DNA from: Endobugula sp965225895
GTDB taxonomy: Bacteria; Pseudomonadota; Gammaproteobacteria; Pseudomonadales; Cellvibrionaceae
Assembly (NCBI GenBank): GCA_965225895.1
Contig: CBDDBR010000011.1
Span: 1,550,001-1,614,000, forward strand
Reading direction: 5' to 3'
DNA length: 64,000 nucleotides
Both the position numbers and the translations under genes were made by a program. This document shows positions 57,287-64,000 of the stretch, one piece after another. Within the stretch, counting starts at the first letter, position 1. Each line of letters begins with the position of its first letter. The notes below the pieces were generated by a model. It saw only the letters and a list, made by a program, of their open reading frames with translations. It made no database searches and had not been told where the DNA came from.

Positions 57287-57781
57287 CTATAAGCTCAATA
57301 CTTTTTCGCCACGGCTAATACCAGAGATACCTGTACGCACAACTTCTAGTACGACCGCCTCACCCACTGCACGAACAAAAGCTGTGAGCTTTTCGTTATC
57401 ACCAACCAATTGAACGGTATAAATATTTGGTGTTACATCAACGATCTGGCCACGAAAAATATCAACACTACGCTTGATTTCTTCACGTGCATTACCCACC
57501 GCCTTAAGCTTAACCAACATCAATTCACGCTCAATAAAAGCACTTTCTGATAGATCGATTAATTTAATCACATCAATCAACTTATTCAGTTGCTTAGTGA
57601 TTTGCTCAATTTTTTCATCATTGCCAAGTGTGGTTAAGGTTAAACGCGACATAGATGAATCTTCTGTTGGCGCTACACTGAGTGATTCAATATTGTAACC
57701 ACGCTGTGAGAACAAACCCACAACACGCGACAAAGCACCTGGTGCGTTTTCCATTAGTATTGAAATGATTCTTTTATTCAT
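57287..57781 (-). CDS. ilvH: Acetolactate synthase small (regulatory) subunit
   Basis: A 164-residue regulatory subunit. The N-terminal ACT domain (RIISILMENAPGALSRVVGLFSQRGYNIESLSVAPTED, residues 3-40) binds valine for feedback inhibition, and the second domain (about 80-160) includes REELMLVKLKAVGNAREEIKRSVDIFRGQIVDVTPNIYTVQLVG. Length matches IlvH (163). Its ATG overlaps the ilvB stop (ATGA), so both subunits are translationally coupled. Confidence 0.97.
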   Translation of the reverse strand: MNKRIISILMENAPGALSRVVGLFSQRGYNIESLSVAPTEDSSMSRLTLTTLGNDEKIEQITKQLNKLIDVIKLIDLSESAFIERELMLVKLKAVGNAREEIKRSVDIFRGQIVDVTPNIYTVQLVGDNEKLTAFVRAVGEAVVLEVVRTGISGISRGEKVLSL

Positions 57782-59514
57782 TTTGTACGCTCCGTCTTGC
57801 TTAAGAACATGTCACCAACTGATTCTAGTGGTACTTGCATAGGGTAAACGTGCTCGTTTTGATCCACGTAAATATCCATAAATACCACACGATCTTTCAT
57901 CGCAAAACATTCTTCTAATTTACTTTTTAGCTCTTCACGCTTGGTGACTTTCATACCTACGTGACCATAAGCTTCTGCTAATTTCACAAAGTCAGGTAAA
58001 GAGTCTTCATATAAGGTTTCGGCGTAGCGGCTTTCGTAGTTCATATCCTGCCACTGTCTTACCATACCTAATGCTTGGTTATTAATATTAATAATTTTAA
58101 TCGGCAAATGGTATTGCGTGCATGTTGATAACTCTTGAATACACATTTGTACACTACCTTCACCAGTAAAGCACACTACACAATCATCACGGAAAGCAAA
58201 CTGTGCACCCATAGCGGCTGGAATACCAAAGCCCATGGTACCTAAGCCACCCGATGTTACCCAACGACGTGGCTTATCAAACTGATAGTATTGTGCAGCA
58301 AACATTTGATGCTGCCCTACATCGGTCGTTACAATCGCTTCGCCATTTGTGACTTCATATACCGCTTGAACAACTTCTTGAGGCTTGATCATGTCAGTTG
58401 AGGTATCAAAGCGATTTTTTGTGTACAAGCCGTGCTGATCACGCCACTGATTAATCTGCGTCCACCAGCTATCTAAAGCCGCTTGATCTAAAGACTCATC
58501 TGCTTGATCAATCATCGCTAACATTTCTGTTAATACCGATTCGACTGAACCCACAATAGGGATATGTGCCGTAATAGTTTTTGATATAGATGTCGGGTCA
58601 ATATCAATATGAATCACTTTTGCCTCTGGGCAAAATTTATCGAGTGCATTGGTCACACGGTCATCAAAACGTGCACCAATGGCAAAAATAAGATCACTAT
58701 TGTGCATACTGGTATTGGCTTCATAGGTACCATGCATACCCAGCATACCCACAAACTGCTTATCTGTACTTGGGTAAGCACCTAAGCCCATTAATGTACT
58801 AGTCACAGGTACATTTAATGACTGCACCAGCTTTGTTACCAGTTGCGGCCCTTCACCCGTAATAGAACCGCCACCAATATAGATCATCGGCTTTTTAGCG
58901 GCTAACAATGCTTTAACGGCTTTACGAATTTGTCCGCCATGGCCTTTCACATTCGGTGTATAAGAACGCATAGATACACTTTCTGGGAAGTTGTATTCGA
59001 ACAACTGCGATGGATCCGTCATATCTTTAGGAATATCAATAACCACAGGCCCAGGTCGACCTGATGAGGCAAGATAATAGGCTTTGCGTACAATCGTAGG
59101 AATTTCGCTAGGATCTTGCACAAGGAAGCTATGTTTAACAATAGGGCGAGAAACACCGATCATATCGGTTTCTTGGAACGCATCTTCACCAATTTTACTG
59201 GTAGGTACCTGACCAGAAATAACAACCATAGGAATAGAATCCATATAGGCTGTTGCAATACCTGTAATAGCGTTAGTAGCACCAGGGCCTGATGTTACAA
59301 GTACACTACCTACACGCCCCGTTACACGAGAATATGCATCTGCGGCATGCGTTGCCGCTTGTTCATGACGTACTAATATATGCTGTACGCTACTTTGGCG
59401 AAAAATCGCATCGTAAATATGCAGTGCGGCACCACCAGGGTAACCAAATAAATATTCTACACCTTCGTCTTGTAAGGCACGTAGCAATAAATCGCCACCA
59501 GAAAGCTTTTCCAT
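57778..59514 (-). CDS. ilvB: Acetolactate synthase large (catalytic) subunit
   Basis: A 578-residue ThDP enzyme making acetolactate/acetohydroxybutyrate, first common step of branched-chain amino acid synthesis. The start is the ATG at 59514 (MEKLSGGDLLLRALQDEGVEYLFGYPGG; the frame extends to 59574 without family similarity). Catalytic glutamate region LVRHEQAATHAADAYSRVTGRVG, FAD-binding VMGLGAYPSTDKQFVGMLGMHGTYEAN and ThDP/Mg motif GEGSVQMCIQELSTCTQYHLPIKIININNQALGMVRQWQDMNYESRYAE are intact. Length and motif identity fit the IlvI/IlvB class. ilvC and pssA, usually adjacent, are 20 kb away here. Confidence 0.97.
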   Translation of the reverse strand: MEKLSGGDLLLRALQDEGVEYLFGYPGGAALHIYDAIFRQSSVQHILVRHEQAATHAADAYSRVTGRVGSVLVTSGPGATNAITGIATAYMDSIPMVVISGQVPTSKIGEDAFQETDMIGVSRPIVKHSFLVQDPSEIPTIVRKAYYLASSGRPGPVVIDIPKDMTDPSQLFEYNFPESVSMRSYTPNVKGHGGQIRKAVKALLAAKKPMIYIGGGSITGEGPQLVTKLVQSLNVPVTSTLMGLGAYPSTDKQFVGMLGMHGTYEANTSMHNSDLIFAIGARFDDRVTNALDKFCPEAKVIHIDIDPTSISKTITAHIPIVGSVESVLTEMLAMIDQADESLDQAALDSWWTQINQWRDQHGLYTKNRFDTSTDMIKPQEVVQAVYEVTNGEAIVTTDVGQHQMFAAQYYQFDKPRRWVTSGGLGTMGFGIPAAMGAQFAFRDDCVVCFTGEGSVQMCIQELSTCTQYHLPIKIININNQALGMVRQWQDMNYESRYAETLYEDSLPDFVKLAEAYGHVGMKVTKREELKSKLEECFAMKDRVVFMDIYVDQNEHVYPMQVPLESVGDMFLSKTERTK

Positions 59515-59812
59515 TGAAGAAACCTCTATATCATTAAATAAAATATAAGCACGCAAAAAAACATGACAATACAAGCGTGTATCGAAATTAGTGTGTTTTT
59601 TTACAGTGTAAAAGGCAAAAATGCCTGCGGTAGGGCCTCGAAACTAACCGGTAAGTCAGTCGTCTAGAAGAACTATCAACATCAGAGGTAACCGATGCAA
59701 CAGAACTCATAAACCTTCAGCTTTGAATGGTTTACGCCACACGCCGCGCTCATCCTAAGATGAACAAGTGTTCGTAAGGCGAATTATAGCGCTATTGATC
59801 AAAATATGACAA
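59515..59812 (-). promoter_or_regulatory. ilvB promoter and long structured leader
   Basis: In sense, TTGTCA (59812-59807) and TATAAT (59788-59783) with an 18-base spacer form a promoter, leaving a leader of about 260 bases. The leader holds inverted repeats (for example AGGCA-TTTT-TGCCT followed by TTT near 59618-59630) and two small open frames, one of 23 and one of about 40 codons. Neither has a clear run of Ile, Val or Leu codons. A cis-acting RNA element or attenuator is likely but not identified. Confidence 0.55.
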
Positions 59813-59858
59813 GCGCTTGTTGCGCTAAAGTCAACAAACACCTGTCGTATACTCACAA

Positions 59859-62510
59859 TTACTCGTTTAAGAACTGTATTTTGTCGTTATCAAGGCGCAC
59901 ATGAATAGTGGCGCCGCCGATAAAATCACCTGCCAATAATCGCTGTGCCAATGGGTTTTCAATCAGTTGCTGTATCGTGCGTTTTAACGGTCTTGCGCCA
60001 TACACAGGATCAAACCCTGCTTCTGATAGTTTATCGAGCACATCGTCATCTAATCGAAGGGTAAGATCTCTCTCTGCCAAGCGAGCGGTTAAACCACTTA
60101 ACTGAATATCGGTAATATGACGAATGTGTGATTGACCTAACGGGTGAAACACCACAGCTTCGTCAATACGGTTGATAAACTCTGGGCGAAAGTGTTGCCC
60201 TACCACCTCCATGACGGCATCTTTCATGGCTTCATATTTATTTTGATTGATCGCATCGGCATTATCGTCATCATTCACAGCGGGTGTTAAATCAAAGCTC
60301 ACACTATCAAACGCGCGATTTTGTGAAATATCTTGTATGGCTTCGGAACCTAAATTTGAGGTCATCACAATCACGGTATTTCTAAAATCTACTGTGCGCC
60401 CTTGGCTATCGGTTAAACGGCCATCTTCTAATACTTGCAATAAAATATTAAATACATCGGGGTGCGCTTTTTCGATTTCATCTAACAATAAAACCGAATA
60501 AGGGCGACGACGAACCGCTTCGGTTAAATAACCGCCTTCGTCATATCCTACGTACCCTGGTGGCGCACCAATTAAACGAGAGACGGAATGCTTCTCCATA
60601 AACTCTGACATATCTAAACGTACGAGTGAATCTGCACTATCAAATAAAAAATTAGCCAAGGTTTTACATAATTCTGTTTTACCTACCCCTGTTGGCCCTA
60701 AAAATAAAAATGAACCATTCGGTCTATTGGGATCAGACAGGCCTGCTCGCGAACGACGCACAGCATTAGCCACAGATACCACTGCCTGCTCTTGCCCAAT
60801 CACATGCTTATGTAACTCGTCTTCCATACGCAATAATTTATCCCGTTCGCCTTCTAACATTTTGGCGACAGGAATACCTGTCCATTTAGAAACTACCTCT
60901 GCAATTTCTTCATCCGTTACTTTGTTACGCAGCAATGTCATTTCCATCATTTCTGCTTGGCCAGCCATATCTAACTGTTTTTCTAATTCGGGAATAACAC
61001 CGTATTGCAATTGCGAGATGCGCGCTAAGTCACCTGCACGCTTAGCTGCATCCATATCAACACGCGCTTGCTCTAATGTTGTTTTAATTTCTTGTGTGCC
61101 ATGAAGTGCTGCTTTTTCTGCGCGCCACACTTCATCTAAAACACAATATTCTTGCTCTACATCTGCAATCATTTTATCCATAGAAAGTAAACGTTGACGC
61201 GACGCTTCGTCATCATCTTTTTTAACCGCTTCACGTTCAATTTTTAATTGAATTAAACGGCGCTCCATACGATCTAGCGCTTCAGGTTTGGAGTCTATCT
61301 CCATACGAATACGGCTGGCGGCTTCATCAATAAGGTCAATGGCTTTATCTGGTAATTGACGATCCGTAATATAGCGCTGAGATAATTTTGCTGCTGCAAT
61401 AATGGCGGAGTCTGTAATATCTACGCCATGATGCACTTCGTAACGCTCTTTTAATCCACGCAAAATAGCAATGGTGTCAGACTCTGACGGTTCATCCACC
61501 AATACTTTTTGAAAACGTCGTTCGAGTGCCGAATCTTTTTCTATAAACTGTCGGTATTCGTTTAATGTGGTCGCACCCACACAATGTAAATCTCCACGAG
61601 CTAATGCAGGCTTTAACATATTGCCCGCGTCTAACGCACCATCACCTTTACCTGCGCCAACCATAGTATGTAGCTCATCAATAAAAATAATAATGCGGCC
61701 TTCTTGTTTGGATAATTCATTAAGTACCGCTTTTAAGCGCTCTTCAAATTCACCTCGAAATTTTGCACCTGCTAACAGCGAACCTAAATCTAGCGACAGT
61801 ACGCGCTTATGCTTTAAGCCTTCTGGCACTTCGCCATTCACAATACGCTGTGCCAAGCCTTCAATAATCGCTGTTTTACCCACACCAGGCTCACCAATTA
61901 ATACAGGATTATTTTTAGTACGACGTTGTAAGACTTGAATCGTACGACGAATTTCATCATCACGGCCAATCACAGGGTCTAACTTACCTGATTCGGCTTG
62001 ACTGGTTAAATCAATGGTGTATTTTTCTAACGCTCGCCGATTTTCTTCGGCATCGGGGTTGTCGATCGTCTCGCCTCCACGCATGGCATCAATCGCCGTT
62101 TCTAATGCGGGTAAGCTGCCATAACGTAATAATAATTTACCCATATTAGTGGATGCATCTTGCATCGCAACTAATACGATACTTTCGCTAGAAATATAAG
62201 CATCACCATTATCTTGTGATTTTTTATCCGCCAAATTAAGTAAACGCCCCATTTCAGGTGACATTTGTACATCGCCATTGTGCGATTGTATTTTAGGTAA
62301 ATCATCGAGCTGTTTAGCTAATTCATTCCGTAACACAACGGTGTCAAAGCCTGCTTGCGATAATAACGGATGTAGCGTGCCACCTTGCTGGTTCAACATG
62401 GCAGAAAATAAATGTAATGGGTCTAAACGACTATGATCGCGCCCCAATGCCAATGACTGAGCATCAGAAAGGGCTGTCTGTAGTTGGTTCGTTAAACGGT
62501 CTATACGCAT
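59859..62510 (-). CDS. clpB: ATP-dependent disaggregase ClpB
   Basis: An 883-residue Hsp100 chaperone that rescues aggregated proteins with DnaK. The start at 62510 (MRIDRLTNQLQTAL) fits the family and an AAAGAG ribosome-binding site at the right distance; an ATG at 62519 sits right on that site. Domains: N-terminal Clp_N repeats (about 1-145), NBD1 with GEPGVGKTAIIEG and FIDELHTMVGAG (about 200-300), the long coiled-coil middle domain (about 400-520) that defines ClpB, and NBD2 with GPTGVGKTELCKTLA and LLLDEIEKAHPDVF (about 605-680). C-terminal D2-small domain ends in the VRLDNDKIQF stretch. Slightly longer than E. coli ClpB (857). Confidence 0.96.
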   Translation of the reverse strand: MRIDRLTNQLQTALSDAQSLALGRDHSRLDPLHLFSAMLNQQGGTLHPLLSQAGFDTVVLRNELAKQLDDLPKIQSHNGDVQMSPEMGRLLNLADKKSQDNGDAYISSESIVLVAMQDASTNMGKLLLRYGSLPALETAIDAMRGGETIDNPDAEENRRALEKYTIDLTSQAESGKLDPVIGRDDEIRRTIQVLQRRTKNNPVLIGEPGVGKTAIIEGLAQRIVNGEVPEGLKHKRVLSLDLGSLLAGAKFRGEFEERLKAVLNELSKQEGRIIIFIDELHTMVGAGKGDGALDAGNMLKPALARGDLHCVGATTLNEYRQFIEKDSALERRFQKVLVDEPSESDTIAILRGLKERYEVHHGVDITDSAIIAAAKLSQRYITDRQLPDKAIDLIDEAASRIRMEIDSKPEALDRMERRLIQLKIEREAVKKDDDEASRQRLLSMDKMIADVEQEYCVLDEVWRAEKAALHGTQEIKTTLEQARVDMDAAKRAGDLARISQLQYGVIPELEKQLDMAGQAEMMEMTLLRNKVTDEEIAEVVSKWTGIPVAKMLEGERDKLLRMEDELHKHVIGQEQAVVSVANAVRRSRAGLSDPNRPNGSFLFLGPTGVGKTELCKTLANFLFDSADSLVRLDMSEFMEKHSVSRLIGAPPGYVGYDEGGYLTEAVRRRPYSVLLLDEIEKAHPDVFNILLQVLEDGRLTDSQGRTVDFRNTVIVMTSNLGSEAIQDISQNRAFDSVSFDLTPAVNDDDNADAINQNKYEAMKDAVMEVVGQHFRPEFINRIDEAVVFHPLGQSHIRHITDIQLSGLTARLAERDLTLRLDDDVLDKLSEAGFDPVYGARPLKRTIQQLIENPLAQRLLAGDFIGGATIHVRLDNDKIQFLNE

Positions 62511-62546
62511 GTCATTCATCTCTTTAATGCTATCTATTACTTATTA

Positions 62547-62574
62547 ATATAGGGGGCATCGCCTCTAATTCAAG
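62547..62574 (-). promoter_or_regulatory. Sigma-32 heat-shock promoter of clpB
   Basis: In sense, CTTGAA (62574-62569), a 13-base spacer and CCCCTATAT (62555-62547) match the sigma-32 consensus CTTGAA-N13-14-CCCCATNT almost perfectly. It lies about 37 bases before the clpB start. Confidence 0.85.
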
Positions 62575-62668
62575 TGTCACAAAAAATTCATATACATTTG
62601 TCAAAATATTCATTGCGGTAACTATACTCTAGGTAACGTGACACCCATCCTATTTAAAGGTTTTCTAC

Positions 62669-64000
62669 ATGATTACCCAATGCAACATTGAGTCAATGAT
62701 TGACCAAAAGTTGGTAGAACCTCACTTTCAAGGTTTAATAAATTTTTACACCGAAGACTACTTTGCATTTGAATCGCTCATTCGAGTAGCACCTACGTTA
62801 CCAGCAATAAGGCCTGATCAATTATTTTCAATGGCCGAGAATGAGGGCTACTTACTAGAACTTGATAAATTGTGTGTGCAACAGGCAATTGCCGATTTTT
62901 CTCGTTATCAATTACCTGGGCATGTGTTTGTGAACATTTTGCCGATTAATTTAGGAAAAATACTCCCTGAGATCACACACACAAATAATGCCTTACCGCT
63001 GCAAGGTATTGTATTTGAAATATCAGAAAAGCATCCATTACCCAATATTGATGAATTAAAAGAATATATTAAAACTCTCCGCCAACATGGTGCGCTCATT
63101 GCTATTGATGATTTAGGTGCTGGACATTCAGGTCTTATTACCTGGGCAGAAATCAAACCTGACTTTGTAAAAATAGACCGGCATTTTATTAGCAATATTC
63201 ATAACGACAGTATTAAACGTGAATTTGTTCGGTCTATCGTAGAAATAGCCAAGGGCTTACGCTGTAAAGTCATTGCTGAAGGTATAGAAACCATTGAAGA
63301 ACTTAATGTATTACATCATTTAGGGATTCACTTAGGGCAAGGATTTTTACTACACCGCCCAGAAAGAAAACCTGCACACACCTTTAGGCATAAACGTTTT
63401 TTTTCTGTTACCTCTAAATTTCAGCCACATATTCACATGCGTCATTCGGAGACCGCAGAAAGTCTCATTGAACCTGTAACGGCAATTTCACCGACTACAC
63501 ACGCCGCCGAAGTTAATGATATATTTCAACGCACACCTAATTTACGCTGTATACCTATTGTTAGCGAATCAATACCGATTGGTATTATTTCACGTACTAA
63601 AATTTTGGAAACATTCTCTGGCCGCTATTCATATCCACTGCATGGAAAAAAAGAAATTGTGATGTTTATGGATAGCAATCCCATCATTGTTGATCACTTA
63701 GAAACCTTACACGGTATATCAACCAAAGTAACCAACGATGCTTCCACTGACTTAAACGCTGATTTTATTATTACCAAAAACAATCATTATTGTGGTGTGG
63801 GTAAAGTCAGCACCTTATTAAAGCTACTCACAACAGTACAAATTAAACGTGCTCGACACAGTAACCCACTGACTTTATTACCCGGTAACATTCCTATTTA
63901 TGAGCATATTGAAGACCTGATTGCACAGCAACAGCCATTCCATTTGGCCTATATAGATATAAACCACTTTAAGCCGTTTAATGACTATTTTAGTTTTAGT
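62669..64000 (+). CDS. EAL-CBS-GGDEF signalling protein, cut by the window end
   Basis: Open from the ATG at 62669 through the last base (444 codons, no stop). The N-terminal EAL domain (about 5-235) has FESLIRV, VFVNILPINLG, FEISEKHPL, IDDLGAGHSGL, VKIDRHFI, AEGIET and HLGQGFLL, so the metal and catalytic residues are present, with ESL in place of EAL. A CBS-type region (about 260-390: IEPVTAISPTTHAAEVNDIFQ and CIPIVSESIPIGIISRTKIL) follows, then the beginning of a GGDEF domain (HLAYIDINHFKPFNDYF, the metal-binding stretch). The domain order EAL-CBS-GGDEF matches a known family of c-di-GMP proteins. Whether the cyclase site is intact cannot be seen. Confidence 0.9.
   Translation, partial: MITQCNIESMIDQKLVEPHFQGLINFYTEDYFAFESLIRVAPTLPAIRPDQLFSMAENEGYLLELDKLCVQQAIADFSRYQLPGHVFVNILPINLGKILPEITHTNNALPLQGIVFEISEKHPLPNIDELKEYIKTLRQHGALIAIDDLGAGHSGLITWAEIKPDFVKIDRHFISNIHNDSIKREFVRSIVEIAKGLRCKVIAEGIETIEELNVLHHLGIHLGQGFLLHRPERKPAHTFRHKRFFSVTSKFQPHIHMRHSETAESLIEPVTAISPTTHAAEVNDIFQRTPNLRCIPIVSESIPIGIISRTKILETFSGRYSYPLHGKKEIVMFMDSNPIIVDHLETLHGISTKVTNDASTDLNADFIITKNNHYCGVGKVSTLLKLLTTVQIKRARHSNPLTLLPGNIPIYEHIEDLIAQQQPFHLAYIDINHFKPFNDYFSFS

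Overview
The window is chromosomal DNA of a Gram-negative gammaproteobacterium with moderately low GC. The evidence is the complete 16S-23S-5S operon with gammaproteobacterial signatures, outer-membrane proteins (a FadL-type channel and a trimeric-type porin), and gammaproteobacterial housekeeping genes (rimI, pssA, greB, tilS, pdxH, mobA, nudC, clpB, ilvY/ilvC). Gene content resembles free-living marine Cellvibrionales/Pseudomonadales-type bacteria, but I cannot name a genus. There is no CRISPR array, prophage or insertion sequence that I can see. Genes are densely packed, with short intergenic regions that often carry readable signals.

Layout. 0-6.4 kb: an esterase, then a leftward string running from a TIGR02444-family gene through leuA, a HolD-like gene, rimI, a DMT exporter and a DUF1456 gene; a shikimate kinase-like gene starts divergently with overlapping ATGs. 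6.4-13.9 kb: a fatty-acid utilisation block (FadL channel, FadE-type dehydrogenase, FadI thiolase, FadJ hydratase/dehydrogenase). 14-18.7 kb: an accessory-looking patch with a membrane-anchored DUF4041/GIY-YIG protein, cysteine synthase, a small membrane-protein gene bracketed by attC-like half sites, an FkbM methyltransferase whose only plausible start codon is ATT, and nudC. 18.8-23.2 kb: a phytase-like secreted protein behind a Pho box, a porin behind a Fur box, and a DUF2057 protein. 23.2-25.7 kb: an Lrp regulator divergent from a second, long-form leuA. 26-29 kb: AhpD-like protein, glutathione transferase with TetR regulator and palindromic operator, and an AT-rich methyltransferase.

29.3-35.2 kb holds one leftward rRNA operon with no tRNA in its spacer, recognisable RNase III processing stems, and four tandem promoters with stringent-type discriminators, two of them inside a 126-bp duplication. 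35.3-39.7 kb: pssA, ilvC, divergent ilvY, tilS. 39.8-44.2 kb: S9 peptidase-greB, a membrane protein, pdxH, mobA. 44.3-47.6 kb: a sensor kinase, a two-receiver response regulator and a YHS protein. 47.9-51.5 kb: a nitrate-type ABC transporter behind a sigma-54 promoter. 51.7-54.8 kb: a FIST sensor overlapping a PAS-GGDEF-EAL enzyme. 54.8-57.2 kb: a glutaredoxin, an aromatic/aspartate aminotransferase and a Tat-exported thioredoxin-like protein. 57.3-62.5 kb: ilvBH with a long leader and clpB with a sigma-32 promoter. The last 1.3 kb is the start of an EAL-CBS-GGDEF protein cut by the window edge.

Functional themes are branched-chain amino acid synthesis (two LeuA, IlvBH, IlvC/IlvY, Lrp), fatty-acid oxidation, nutrient-stress control (Pho, Fur, sigma-54 and sigma-32 sites) and c-di-GMP signalling (two GGDEF/EAL proteins). 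The most unusual spot is 16.36-17.8 kb, where a cassette-like gene with attC-type ends lies next to a methyltransferase gene lacking a normal start codon. I did not find an unmistakable new multi-gene system.
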